DNA from: Comamonas sp. lk
GTDB lineage: Bacteria; Pseudomonadota; Gammaproteobacteria; Burkholderiales; Burkholderiaceae_C
DNA length: 64,000 nt
Direction: 5' to 3'
NCBI GenBank assembly: GCA_945925985.1
Contig: CAMELV010000006.1
Location: 1-64,000 of the forward strand
Part shown: positions 18,921-27,287 of the stretch, piece after piece
Layout of the letters: each line of letters begins with the position of its first letter
Numbering within the stretch: the first letter of the stretch is position 1
Position numbers and translations under genes: made by a program
Notes under the pieces: generated by a model
Seen by the model: the letters and a program-made list of their open reading frames with translations, nothing else
Databases searched by the model: none
What the model was told of the DNA's origin: nothing

Positions 18921-20417
18921 ATGACCACACGCCCCCGCATCCTGATTGCCGAGTGCATGCAGGAGATTTCCTCCTTTAACCCGCTTGCCGGCGACTACGA
19001 CAACTTCCATATCGAGCGCGGCGACGACATGCTGGCACAGGACGGCATCAACTCATCGCTGGGCGGTGCCCTCGCCGTGTTTCGCGAAACTGGCATGGAT
19101 CCGGTGTTAACTATCAGCGCTCGCTCCGGCTCGGCCGGGATTCTGATGGCACAGGCCTGGCAGCGTCTGGCGGGGGAGGTGCTGGCGGCAATCGCAGCCC
19201 AAGCCGGCAGTGGCATTGACGGCGCCTATTTCTCGCTTCATGGCGCCATGGCGGCTGAGGGTGAGCTCGACCCGGAAGGCTATTTGCTGGCTGAAACCCG
19301 CAAATTGCTTGGGCCAGACGTTCCCATCGTCATCTCGCTCGACCTGCACGGCATTCTGACCGACCGCATGCTCAAGCAAATCAACGGTGTCACGATCTAC
19401 CACACCTACCCACATGTGGACTTTGCCTCCACTGGCCAGCGGGCGGCCCGCGTACTGCACCGACTTGTCACGGAGAAGATCCGGCCAACCATCGCACGTG
19501 TGGTAATCCCGGCGCTGGTGCGGGGCGACGAACTGATCACCAAGTCCGGCTGCTATGGCGAGTTGATCCGCGAAGCACGGCGGCTAGAGCTTGAGGGCGT
19601 GGCCATGTCCGCCGGCATCATGATCGGCAACCCGTTTACCGACGTGCCCGAGCTGTGCTGCCAAGTGTTGGTGGCCACTGCGGGTGATGCTGCCGTGGCC
19701 GAGCGAGAGGCGCTCAGACTGGCTCGCGAATTCTGGCCACTGCGTCACCGCATGCAGGGTAAGCTGATCTCGTTGGACCGTGCCATTGCCCAGGCCAGCA
19801 GCATTGCGGGCCCAGTTATTTTCACCGACGCGGCAGACGCCACCTCCTCCGGTGCCACCGGCGACTCCAACCTGATCATCCGGGGCTTGCGCGATGCCGG
19901 TTATCGCAAAAAGGTGTTGGCCCAGATTGTCGACCCGATGGCGGCTGCAGCCGCGCATCGGGCCGGTGTCGGCGCACAAATCGACGTCAGTCTGGGCGGC
20001 GCCATAGACGCCAAGCGCTTTGCGCCGATGCAGGTCTCAGCCCGGGTGCGCCTGCTGTCAGATGGCAAGGCGCAACTGGAAACCATGAAGCTCGGTTTGG
20101 ATGCCGGACCCACCGCCGTGCTGGAGTTTGACAACTTTACCGTGGTGGTGTTCAGCCGGACGCTGACCTTGCTGGACCGCGCCATGTATTACGCCAATGG
20201 CCTGGACCCGACGGACTTTGACCTGACGGTGGTGAAGTCACCCCACACCGAGCACCACATGTACGACGCCTGGGTGGACAACAACTTCAATGTGGACGTG
20301 CCGGGCGCCACTTCCGCTAACCTGAAAACCTTGGGCCACACCATTTGTGCCCGGCCCATGTACCCGCTGGATGCGGATGCTGGCTTTGAGCCGCGGGCCG
20401 TTATCTACCGCAGCTGA
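18921..20417 (+). CDS. M81 family metallopeptidase (MlrC-like)
   Basis: A 498-residue member of the M81 family, named after MlrC of the microcystin-degradation pathway, which hydrolyses linearised peptides. Motifs are IAECMQEISSFNP at the N-terminus, SLHGAMAAEGELDPEG, SLDLHGILTDRM and YHTYPHVDFASTG, which carry the likely metal-binding Asp/His residues, and TDAADATSSGATGDS further on. ATG 18921 is preferred over an in-frame start 15 bases upstream because AAAGGTGA precedes it. It is translated directly after a peptide-type ABC transporter. A peptide or amide bond in the imported compound is a reasonable inference; microcystin itself is not implied. Confidence 0.88.
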   Translation: MTTRPRILIAECMQEISSFNPLAGDYDNFHIERGDDMLAQDGINSSLGGALAVFRETGMDPVLTISARSGSAGILMAQAWQRLAGEVLAAIAAQAGSGIDGAYFSLHGAMAAEGELDPEGYLLAETRKLLGPDVPIVISLDLHGILTDRMLKQINGVTIYHTYPHVDFASTGQRAARVLHRLVTEKIRPTIARVVIPALVRGDELITKSGCYGELIREARRLELEGVAMSAGIMIGNPFTDVPELCCQVLVATAGDAAVAEREALRLAREFWPLRHRMQGKLISLDRAIAQASSIAGPVIFTDAADATSSGATGDSNLIIRGLRDAGYRKKVLAQIVDPMAAAAAHRAGVGAQIDVSLGGAIDAKRFAPMQVSARVRLLSDGKAQLETMKLGLDAGPTAVLEFDNFTVVVFSRTLTLLDRAMYYANGLDPTDFDLTVVKSPHTEHHMYDAWVDNNFNVDVPGATSANLKTLGHTICARPMYPLDADAGFEPRAVIYRS

Positions 20418-20588
20418 GCCGATGCGGGTCATCCATTGGTGGGATCAGGGCGGCGGCGCATTCGGCTCCGCGGCTGTCCCCCGCCCTGCGGGCTCCTCCT
20501 TGATGCCGCTGCGCCGAACGCACCACCACCCTGATCTGGCGAGGTGTTTGGTGCGCAGCTTGCCAACGAAAGAAAAGACCCCTTGAGC
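20418..20588 (+). other. intergenic region with GC-rich hairpin
   Basis: About 170 bases between the M81 gene and the next enolase-superfamily gene, the largest gap in the plus-strand block. It contains CCCGC-CCT-GCGGG near 20479-20493, a short GC hairpin without a following T run, so not a convincing intrinsic terminator. GC-rich degenerate inverted sequence surrounds it and may be an old intergenic repeat. No promoter is evident. Confidence 0.4.
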
Positions 20589-21764
20589 ATGAAGATTGAC
20601 GCCGTTGATTTCTTTTACCTGTCCATGCCCGAGGTCACCACCGAGGCCGATGGCAGCCAGGATGCTTTGTTGGTGCGCGTTGCCGTCGGTGGGCTGACTG
20701 GCTTCGGCGAGTGCGAGGCGGCGCCGCTGCCCTCGATCGCGGCCTTTGTCTGCCCGATGTCGCACGGCGCTTGTCAGCCGGTCAGTGCCTCGGTGCTGGG
20801 CCGCACCCTGAATGAGCCGCAAGACATCGCCGCCATCGCGGCCGACGTGGCTTACAACAGCATGGACGTGCTGCAAGCTGCGCACACCTGGTCCGGCATT
20901 GAGATGGCGCTGTGGGACCTGTTGGGCAAGGCGCGTGGCGAGCCAGTTTGGAAGCTGCTGGGCTACCCGTCTGCGCACCCCAAAACACCTTATGCCTCGC
21001 TGCTGTTTGGCGACACCGCACAGGAGACACTGGCCCGCGGGCAAGATGCCCTACGCCGCGGCTTCAAGGCGGCCAAGTTTGGCTGGGGACCGATCGGCCG
21101 GGGCACGGCGGACCAAGACGCCGATCACTTCTTTGCAGCGCGCGAGGCGCTGGGGGCCGACGGTATCCTGCTGGTCGACGTGGGCCAGATCTTTGGCGAA
21201 GACGTCGCCCGTGCCTCGGCCCGTCTGGGCGCCTTGGAACAGGCGCGGGCCTTGTGGCTGGAGGAGCCGTTTCACGCTAATGCGCTGCAACAATACGGCG
21301 AACTGGCCAAGCGCTGCAAAAGCGTCAAGCTGGCTGGCGGCGAGGGCGCCCACAATGCCGCCATGGCGCAGCACTTGATCGATTACGGCGGCATTGGCTA
21401 TGTTCAGATCGACTGCGGGCGCATCGGCGGCATCGGGCCGGCCAAACAGGTGGCCGACTACGCCGCTGCGCGGGGTGTCACCTATGTGAACCACACCTTC
21501 ACTTCGCATCTGGCCTTGAGTGCTTCACTCCAGCCCTATGCCGGCTTAGCCGGGCACACCATTTGTGAGTACCCGGCGGCGCCCAAGGCCCTGGCGGTGG
21601 CGATGACGCAGAACCACCTGACACCCGACGCAATGGGGCAGATCAGCGCGCCAAACGCGCCTGGCCTGGGTATGGCGATCGACGCGCAGGCGGTGCAACA
21701 CTATCAAATTGACGTCGAGATCCGCATCGCGGGTCGCACGCTGTATGCTTCCCCGCAGTTTTAA
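20589..21764 (+). CDS. mandelate racemase/muconate lactonizing enzyme family protein (copy 2)
   Basis: A 391-residue enolase-superfamily enzyme. Active-site candidates are K163 in AAKFGWGP, metal ligands D197 (LVDVG), the EE pair 225-226 (WLEEPF) and E252 (GGEGAH), and H302 (VNHTFTS). The start MKIDAVDFF is chosen because it aligns with the family N-terminus; a start 15 codons upstream adds an untypical extension. It is followed by an SDR and an FAH-family hydrolase, the gene order of non-phosphorylative fuconate/rhamnonate-type pathways. Its likely job is therefore dehydration of a sugar acid to a 2-keto-3-deoxy acid. Confidence 0.88.
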   Translation: MKIDAVDFFYLSMPEVTTEADGSQDALLVRVAVGGLTGFGECEAAPLPSIAAFVCPMSHGACQPVSASVLGRTLNEPQDIAAIAADVAYNSMDVLQAAHTWSGIEMALWDLLGKARGEPVWKLLGYPSAHPKTPYASLLFGDTAQETLARGQDALRRGFKAAKFGWGPIGRGTADQDADHFFAAREALGADGILLVDVGQIFGEDVARASARLGALEQARALWLEEPFHANALQQYGELAKRCKSVKLAGGEGAHNAAMAQHLIDYGGIGYVQIDCGRIGGIGPAKQVADYAAARGVTYVNHTFTSHLALSASLQPYAGLAGHTICEYPAAPKALAVAMTQNHLTPDAMGQISAPNAPGLGMAIDAQAVQHYQIDVEIRIAGRTLYASPQF

Positions 21765-21776
21765 AAGGACACCCCC

Positions 21777-22523
21777 ATGAACCAACTTGACATGAAGGGC
21801 CGCCACGCGGTCATCACCGGTGGCGCCACCGGGCTGGGCTATGCCATTGCCCAGCGCATGCTGGCCTCGGGTGCCAACGTCACGCTGTGGGACCGCGACA
21901 CTCAGGCACTGACCAAGGCCCGCGCCGAATTAGGCAGCCAGGCCCATGGCGTCACGGTGGATGTGGCCGAGCACGCCTCGGTGGTGGCCGCAGTGGGCCA
22001 GACCCTGGCGCATTCGCCGGCCATTGATGCACTGGTCAATTGTGCTGGCATCACCGGCCCCAATACGAAAGTCTGGAGCTATCCCGTGGCGGACTGGCAG
22101 CAGGTGATGCAGGTGAACCTGAACGGCCTGTTTTACTGCTGCCGCGAAATCACGCCGCACATGCGTGAGCGCAACTACGGCCGCATAGTCAACATCGCCT
22201 CGGTAGCTGGCAAGGACGGCAACCCCAACGCCAGCGCCTACAGCGCCAGCAAAGCTGCAGTGATGGCACTCACCAAATCGCTGGGCAAGGAGCTGGCCGA
22301 CACCGGCATCCGCGTTAACTGCGTCACGCCAGCGGCCGTCAAGACCGCCATATTCGACCAGATGACGCCCGAGCACATCGCCTTCATGTTGTCCAAGATT
22401 CCGATGGGGCGCTTTGGCACGCCAGAGGAAGTGGCCGCCATGGTAAGCTGGCTGTGCACCGAAGACTGCTCGTTTTCGACTGGCGCGGTGTTTGATCTCT
22501 CGGGTGGCAGATCCACCTACTGA
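21777..22523 (+). CDS. SDR family oxidoreductase (copy 2), probable keto-deoxy sugar-acid dehydrogenase
   Basis: A 248-residue short-chain dehydrogenase. TGGATGLG lies at residues 14-21, NCAGITG at 88-94, catalytic S142, and Y155-x3-K159. AAAGGACA precedes the ATG. Between an enolase-superfamily dehydratase and an FAH-family hydrolase, it fits the dehydrogenase that converts a 2-keto-3-deoxy acid to a 2,4-diketo-3-deoxy acid. This role is inferred from context and family resemblance, not from specificity residues. Confidence 0.88.
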   Translation: MNQLDMKGRHAVITGGATGLGYAIAQRMLASGANVTLWDRDTQALTKARAELGSQAHGVTVDVAEHASVVAAVGQTLAHSPAIDALVNCAGITGPNTKVWSYPVADWQQVMQVNLNGLFYCCREITPHMRERNYGRIVNIASVAGKDGNPNASAYSASKAAVMALTKSLGKELADTGIRVNCVTPAAVKTAIFDQMTPEHIAFMLSKIPMGRFGTPEEVAAMVSWLCTEDCSFSTGAVFDLSGGRSTY

Positions 22524-22559
22524 CAATAAAAATCCTCTTATTCTGCTGAAAGGCGACAC

Positions 22560-23408
22560 ATGAAACTGGTACGTTATGGCAACCCCGGCAAGGAAAAACC
22601 CGGCCTGATTGACGCGGGCGGTAAGCTGCGCGACCTCAGCGCCATCGTGCCCGACATCGGCCCGGCGCAACTTGACGCCGCCGTATTGGCCAAACTGGCC
22701 AAGCTTGACACTGACAAGCTGCCCGCCGTGCGCGGTACGCCTCGCATGGGCTGCCCGGTGGCTGGCGTTGGCAAGTTCATCGCCATCGGCCTGAACTACG
22801 CCGATCATGCCGCTGAGTCGGGTGCGCCAATCCCCAAAGAGCCAATCGTGTTCATGAAGGCCACCACCTGCATTCAGGGCGCGAACGACCCGGTCATGCT
22901 GCCCAAAGGCTCGGTCAAGTCCGACTGGGAAGTAGAGCTGGGCATTGTTATCGGCACGCGTGCACGCTACGTGACGCAGAAAGCCGCACTGGACCATGTG
23001 GCCGGCTACTGCACCATCAACGATGTGAGTGAGCGCGAATACCAGATCGAACGCGGCCCACAGTGGGACAAGGGCAAGGGTTGCGACACCTTCGGCCCAA
23101 TCGGCCCCTGGCTGGTCACGCGCGACGAGATTGCCAACGTGCAGAAATTGTCAATGTGGCTGGATCTGAACGGCAAACGCATGCAAACCGGTAGCACCAA
23201 GACCATGATTTTTGGCGTGGCCAAGCTGGTGAGCTATGTCAGCCAGTTCATGACCTTGATGCCGGGCGACGTCATCACCACCGGCACTCCACCCGGCGTC
23301 GGTCTGGGCATGAAGCCGCCGCTCTACCTCAAAAAGGGCGACGTCATGACCCTGGGCATTGAAGGCCTGGGCGAGCAACGACAGGTGGTGGTGCCCTTCA
23401 AGCTATAG
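22560..23408 (+). CDS. fumarylacetoacetate hydrolase family protein, probable diketo-deoxy-acid hydrolase
   Basis: A 282-residue FAH-fold hydrolase. GLNYADHAAESG (78-89) and the metal ligands E124, E126 (DWEVELG) and D155 (TINDVSERE) are present, as is the C-terminal MPGDVITTGTPPGVG. The N-terminus MKLVRYGNPGKEKPGLID resembles enzymes that cleave 2,4-diketo-3-deoxy sugar acids to pyruvate and a hydroxy acid. It ends the plus-strand catabolic block. A toxin-antitoxin pair begins 8 bases later. Confidence 0.9.
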   Translation: MKLVRYGNPGKEKPGLIDAGGKLRDLSAIVPDIGPAQLDAAVLAKLAKLDTDKLPAVRGTPRMGCPVAGVGKFIAIGLNYADHAAESGAPIPKEPIVFMKATTCIQGANDPVMLPKGSVKSDWEVELGIVIGTRARYVTQKAALDHVAGYCTINDVSEREYQIERGPQWDKGKGCDTFGPIGPWLVTRDEIANVQKLSMWLDLNGKRMQTGSTKTMIFGVAKLVSYVSQFMTLMPGDVITTGTPPGVGLGMKPPLYLKKGDVMTLGIEGLGEQRQVVVPFKL

Positions 23409-23416
23409 GCTGGCGG

Positions 23417-23836
23417 GTGACGCCTATTGATCAGGCCTTGGCACCGGATGGTCCTGTCGTGGCGATGTTGCGGCAGGCCTTTCCGAAGCTGTTGGCGGTC
23501 TATGCCTTCGGCAGCCATGTTCAAGAAAACTGGCGGCCAGACAGCGATGTTGATCTGGCTGTTCTGGTCGGCGGCTATGCCGAACCCCAGCAACTGTGGG
23601 ATGAAGCCGGCGTCCTGGCCGAGCGGCTCGGTTGCCCGGTGGATCTTCTTGATTTGCGTGCCGCCAGCACTGTGATGCAGCATCAAGTGCTCACTCGGGG
23701 ACGGCGGCTTTGGGCCCAGGAACCCGACGCCAGCTTGTTTGAATGTTTTGTAATGAGCGAAAAGAACCGCTTGGATGTGGCACGCCAGGCTTTGCTGACA
23801 GATATTGGGCAACGGGGTTCGGTCTATGGTCGATGA
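23417..23836 (+). CDS. mntA: MntA-type nucleotidyltransferase antitoxin (type VII TA)
   Basis: A 139-residue minimal nucleotidyltransferase. The catalytic pattern is FGSHVQENWRPDSDVDLAV, with G32-S33 and the D44-x-D46 pair. MntA proteins add AMP units to the partner HepT toxin and so neutralise it. The start codon is GTG, 8 bases after the FAH gene stop. It overlaps the hepT-like gene by 11 bases, the usual coupling. The module is unrelated in function to the catabolic block and lies at its downstream edge next to gene scars. Confidence 0.88.
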   Translation: MTPIDQALAPDGPVVAMLRQAFPKLLAVYAFGSHVQENWRPDSDVDLAVLVGGYAEPQQLWDEAGVLAERLGCPVDLLDLRAASTVMQHQVLTRGRRLWAQEPDASLFECFVMSEKNRLDVARQALLTDIGQRGSVYGR

Positions 23837-24248
23837 CGTCGTGCTCAACAAGGCTGCCACGATTGAGCGTTGTTTCGCGCGCGCACGGGAAGAGTACGCT
23901 GCCGCAGGTGAGACCTTCTCCACGAATTTTTCTCGTCAAGACGCCGCCATCCTGAATATTCAGCGCGCCTGTGAAGCGGCGCTTGATCTCCGACACCATC
24001 TGATCCGCCGCGAAAGACTAGGTGTTCCACAGAGTGCCCGGAACGTCTTCGACCTGTTAACCCTGTCTGGTTGGATTGAAAAACCCCTGGCTGAGGCCCT
24101 CAAAAAAATGGTGGGCTATCGCAACATCGCCGTGCATGACTACCAAAGCCTGTTGTTGCCAATCACCGTCAACATCATTGCGGATCATCTTGGGGAATTT
24201 TTGCAATTCACCTCTGCCTTGCTCAATAAAGAGCACAACCCCGACTGA
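23826..24248 (+). CDS. hepT: HepT-type HEPN ribonuclease toxin (type VII TA)
   Basis: A 140-residue HEPN protein (DUF86 family). The RNase motif R-x4-H is R99-N-I-A-V-H104 followed by D-Y106; this tyrosine corresponds to the residue AMPylated by MntA in studied systems. The start ATG at 23826, inside the antitoxin 3' end, is preferred to a start 7 codons upstream because it gives the normal family length. Without antitoxin it would cleave RNA. The motif is intact, so the toxin may be active. Confidence 0.88.
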   Translation: MVDDVVLNKAATIERCFARAREEYAAAGETFSTNFSRQDAAILNIQRACEAALDLRHHLIRRERLGVPQSARNVFDLLTLSGWIEKPLAEALKKMVGYRNIAVHDYQSLLLPITVNIIADHLGEFLQFTSALLNKEHNPD

Positions 24249-24265
24249 CATCGAATGTTAAAGCC

Positions 24266-24305
24266 ATGAGCCTGCTCTTCTCCCCCCTACACCTACCTTC
24301 GCCTC
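24266..24305 (+). repeat. 40-bp direct repeat, left copy (copy of the OYE gene start)
   Basis: Forty bases from ATGAGCCTGCTC to TTCGCCTC match 35430-35469, the first 13 codons of the old yellow enzyme gene, with one mismatch (C for T at the 15th base). Similarity stops abruptly on both sides. Here the frame runs into a stop after 16 codons, so nothing is expressed. The two copies flank an 11-kb segment containing the thiolase remnant and the whole CoA/TRAP catabolic operon. Confidence 0.85.
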
Positions 24306-24492
24306 TGGCGGCCTGAAGGCCAAGGGGCACCCGATAGGCGCCACCGGCGTGTCCATGCACGTGCTGGCTTGCATGCAGCTCCACGGCAGCGCCGGCGGCA
24401 TCCAAGTCCCCGGGGCTGAACTGGTGGGCGTTTTCAACATGGGTGGCGCCGCCGTGACGCACTACGTGAGCTTGCTGGAGCGGCTGCACTGA
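24304..24492 (+). pseudogene. thiolase C-terminal remnant
   Basis: The frame ending at TGA 24490-24492 encodes about 62 residues that match the end of an acetyl-CoA acetyltransferase/thiolase. GGLKAKGHPIGATG is thiolase signature 3, followed later by VFNMGGAAVTHYVSLLERLH. The rest of the gene (about 300 residues) is absent; the 5' side is replaced by a copy of the OYE gene start in another frame. This is a deletion or recombination scar, not a working gene. No other thiolase gene is present in the window. Confidence 0.88.
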
Positions 24493-24546
24493 GCCGCCGC
24501 CGCCCTTGGTGGGGCGCCCTACCCCCTGAATTGGCCTGGCTGAGGC

Positions 24547-24990
24547 CTAAGGCCTGCACTGGACCATGTAGATGTGCTCGCAAGCCAATACCACCTCGCT
24601 GCGCTGGTTGAGCACCTCAGTCAGCTCCCAAACCCGGCCAAAACCTGCGCGCTTGGGGTCGAGGGCTTTTCTCGCAATCGTCAACCGCGTCCGAATGGTG
24701 TCACCAATAAAGACCGGTTTGACAAACCGCAGCTTGTCGTAGCCATAGCTGAACGCCACCGGGTTGATCTTGGAGGCCGTCAACCCGACGCCAATCGCAA
24801 AGACCATGGTGCCGTGGGCAATGCGTTGGCCGAATTCCTGTGTTTTCATGAATTCAGCATCCAGGTGATGCGGGTAAAAGTCACCTGTGTGCCCAGCGTG
24901 TACCACGATATCAGTTTCAGTCATGGTCCGTCCGTAGGTGGTACGGGTGGTCCCGATGTCATAGTCTTCAAAATAAGTGTGGTCACTCAC
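24547..24990 (-). CDS. MaoC family hydratase (copy 1)
   Basis: A 147-residue hot-dog-fold protein of the MaoC/(R)-specific enoyl-CoA hydratase family, which adds water to unsaturated CoA thioesters. [33 protein letters not shown] carries the Asp/His catalytic region, broken here as DxxxH-like DFYPHHLD and IAHGTM. The GTG start ([11 protein letters not shown]) is preferred over an in-frame ATG 27 codons upstream because AGGAG lies 7 bases before it. It is last in the minus-strand operon; a second MaoC gene is at 32175. Confidence 0.86.
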   Translation of the reverse strand: MSDHTYFEDYDIGTTRTTYGRTMTETDIVVHAGHTGDFYPHHLDAEFMKTQEFGQRIAHGTMVFAIGVGLTASKINPVAFSYGYDKLRFVKPVFIGDTIRTRLTIARKALDPKRAGFGRVWELTEVLNQRSEVVLACEHIYMVQCRP

Positions 24991-25057
24991 AGCGTGTCTC
25001 CTGAATTTATCTTGGCCCTGACCAGTGCAGTGGGAGCTGCACTCGGGGTACCCCGGT

Positions 25058-25735
25058 TCAAAATTTGCCAAATTTCAGATAGGCCTGTTGCGGGTCGGCA
25101 CCTGACAGAATGGCTTTTCGAACCAAGCTCTCGGTCGTCATGGCACGCTCCGACTCATCGATCACTTGCTCCAACAGGTGCGCAGGCACGCGAATCATGC
25201 CGTCGCGGTCACCCACCAGATAGTCCCCGGGCGTGATGTCCACATCACCGATGCGAATCTCGACCTGTGTGGCATCAGGCAGCCAATGGCCGACCACGTC
25301 GCGGGGCGTAAAACCACGGCCCCAAGTCTGGAACCCGATAGCCAGCAGGAAATTGCTGTCGCGCACAAATCCATCCACCACACAGCCTCTAACGCCTTTG
25401 TTCTTGAGTGTCTCGGCTGACAACTCGCCCATGTGTGCCACGATGCGATCGTTGGGCTGCGTGGTCCAAATCGTGCCCGATGGGGCTTGAGACAGCAGCC
25501 CGGTCCAGGCCAGCAAAGTTTGGTGCGCATCCGCACCCTTATCCACCTTGCCTCGTATCGTGAAGGCCGGCCCCGCCATGGCGGTTTCAGGCATCAGCGG
25601 CCGCAGTTCTGGAGGGAGCGTGAAGTCGCGCAGACCCATGCCGCGCATGACGTCGTGAACAACGCCGGTGTAGCAGCGCTCAAGCCGAAGGGTCAGTGTT
25701 TCTGATGCAGGATGTTTGTCGTGTTGGGAAGACAT
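25058..25735 (-). CDS. RraA family protein (HMG aldolase/oxaloacetate decarboxylase-like)
   Basis: A 225-residue RraA-fold protein. Many members are 4-hydroxy-4-methyl-2-oxoglutarate aldolases or decarboxylases that yield pyruvate; others lack known enzyme activity. [25 protein letters not shown] contains the D-G-x-x-R-D region where substrate and metal bind, and [18 protein letters not shown] is the conserved second motif. The start overlaps the UxaA-type gene by 43 bases, with AAAGG 8 bases upstream. In this operon it most likely performs a terminal carbon-carbon cleavage. Confidence 0.85.
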   Translation of the reverse strand: MSSQHDKHPASETLTLRLERCYTGVVHDVMRGMGLRDFTLPPELRPLMPETAMAGPAFTIRGKVDKGADAHQTLLAWTGLLSQAPSGTIWTTQPNDRIVAHMGELSAETLKNKGVRGCVVDGFVRDSNFLLAIGFQTWGRGFTPRDVVGHWLPDATQVEIRIGDVDITPGDYLVGDRDGMIRVPAHLLEQVIDESERAMTTESLVRKAILSGADPQQAYLKFGKF

Positions 25736-26940
25736 GCAGGACCTTTCGCAGTAAAGCTTTTGTAAGTAAGGATGAACTCTTGGTGACCGAGCCCTTCGGA
25801 CTTGCTCGGCTCACCTTGTGCAACCTGCAGCACAAGATTGAAGATCTCTTCGCCCACATCATCGAGCGTGGCTTGTGCGCGCAATATGCGTCCCGCATTG
25901 ACGTCCATGTCATCGGGCAGTCTTTCATACGTGTGCGGGTTCGCACACACCTTAATCACCGGGCTGATAGCCGAACCTACGACCGAGCCTCGACCCGTGG
26001 TGAACAGCGTCAGGTGAGCCCCACAACTGATCAACTCAACGATCTCCGCATTGTCTGAAATGTTGGGGAAACCAAACCTCACTTCGCCATCTGGCACCAT
26101 ATCGAGCAGGTAAAGCCCTCCGGTTGGCGCCAAATCACCGGGCTTGAGAATGCCCTGGATCGCCGAAGCGCCACTTTTGGCGTAAGCACCCAGTGATTTT
26201 TCCTCCTGGGTGGTCAATCCGCCGTCGGCATTGCCTGGCGCAAAACTACCGTGGCCCAGCACACTGTAGTAATGGGCTGCCTTGGCAACACAAGCCACCA
26301 GTTCTTGTCCCAGTTCAGGTGTCGCAGCACGGTCCTGCATATGGTATTCACAGCCCACCAGTTCGCCCGTTTCTTCAAAGATGCAGGTGGCCCCATGGTC
26401 TACCAACGAGTCGAAGGCCCGACCAACCGCCGGGTTGGCTGTGATGCCGCTGGTGCCGTCTGATCCGCCGCAAACCGTTCCAATGACCAGCTCATCGATC
26501 CCCATTGGCACGCGTACGGCATCCTTGATACTTAACAATGCGTCACGTACCCAGGCCTCGCCTTGGGCGATAGTGGTCTTGGTGCCACCAGTCTGTTGAA
26601 TGGTTAGCGTCTGCACCAACCTACCTGACGATCGAACCGCCTGCTCCAGCCCGTGTTTGTCGAAGCTCTCACAACCCAAAGAAACCAACAGCACAGCCCC
26701 AACATTGGGGTGGGTGGTGAGCTGACGCATCATTTTGTCGGCATAGTCATTGGGATAACAGCCAGGGAAGCCCAGCAGGTGCACGGGTCGATGGCGAAAG
26801 GCCCCAGTAATTTCACGGGCAACGTGGTGGGCGCACTCAACCAGATAGGCAACCAGGACCAGGTTACGGATGCCTTTACGGCCATCGCTGCGAAGGTAGC
26901 CGGTCAGCATGGGTTCAGTGGGTGTAGTGGGTGTAGTCAT
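25693..26940 (-). CDS. UxaA family dehydratase, large subunit
   Basis: A 415-residue protein of the altronate/galactarate dehydratase family (UxaA/GarD C-terminal part), iron-dependent lyases that remove water from hexarates or related hydroxy acids. GRKGIRNLVLVAYLVECA, the HLLGFPGCYPNDYA segment with its cysteine, SLGCESF, and GTVCGGSDGTSGITANPAVG are family hallmarks. The N-terminal SAF domain is a separate gene just upstream, overlapping by 4 bases. Together they should form a two-subunit dehydratase. Confidence 0.88.
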   Translation of the reverse strand: MTTPTTPTEPMLTGYLRSDGRKGIRNLVLVAYLVECAHHVAREITGAFRHRPVHLLGFPGCYPNDYADKMMRQLTTHPNVGAVLLVSLGCESFDKHGLEQAVRSSGRLVQTLTIQQTGGTKTTIAQGEAWVRDALLSIKDAVRVPMGIDELVIGTVCGGSDGTSGITANPAVGRAFDSLVDHGATCIFEETGELVGCEYHMQDRAATPELGQELVACVAKAAHYYSVLGHGSFAPGNADGGLTTQEEKSLGAYAKSGASAIQGILKPGDLAPTGGLYLLDMVPDGEVRFGFPNISDNAEIVELISCGAHLTLFTTGRGSVVGSAISPVIKVCANPHTYERLPDDMDVNAGRILRAQATLDDVGEEIFNLVLQVAQGEPSKSEGLGHQEFILTYKSFTAKGPACLPNTTNILHQKH

Positions 26941-27275
26941 TTTTGATCGCTTGGCCGTGACGCTTTAGTTAGAAATTGCTGCCCCGCGTTCAGGGTGAAG
27001 GTTGGCAGATAGTCACTCTTGAGGTTGTGCGTGTGGACATGCTCACCCGCCAGCACCGCCCGTGTGGTCGAGCCAATGACTGCGCCATAGCGCAAAACTT
27101 TGGTGCCCGCACTCATTGAGAGACGTGCAATTTTGTGGCCCAATGCCACCGGTTGCAACACGGTGATTTCGTCGAGGCCGACCCGCAAGCAGACGCCCGC
27201 CGGCACCGAAACACAGGCAATCAGGCAATTGTCCTCGGGCCTCAACAGCAGCACACGTCCATCGATCTCATTCAC
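26937..27275 (-). CDS. UxaA family dehydratase, small subunit (SAF domain)
   Basis: A 112-residue SAF-domain protein corresponding to the N-terminal part of altronate dehydratase. DNCLIACVSVPAG, ALGHKIARLSM and GAVIGSTTRAVLAGEHVHTHNL are the conserved segments. It overlaps the large-subunit gene by 4 bases. The IclR regulator gene lies 12 bases upstream on the same strand. Split dehydratases of this kind occur in several catabolic operons; the sugar acid is unknown. Confidence 0.87.
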   Translation of the reverse strand: MNEIDGRVLLLRPEDNCLIACVSVPAGVCLRVGLDEITVLQPVALGHKIARLSMSAGTKVLRYGAVIGSTTRAVLAGEHVHTHNLKSDYLPTFTLNAGQQFLTKASRPSDQK

Positions 27276-27287
27276 TTAAAGCACTCC

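Noticed and set aside
20479-20493. Intrinsic terminator between the M81 and enolase-superfamily genes
   Set aside because: The stem is only 5 bp and no T run follows.
21930-22997. 355-codon antisense frame across the SDR and FAH genes
   Set aside because: Histidine- and glycine-rich shadow with no domain motif, and it crosses two strongly supported genes.
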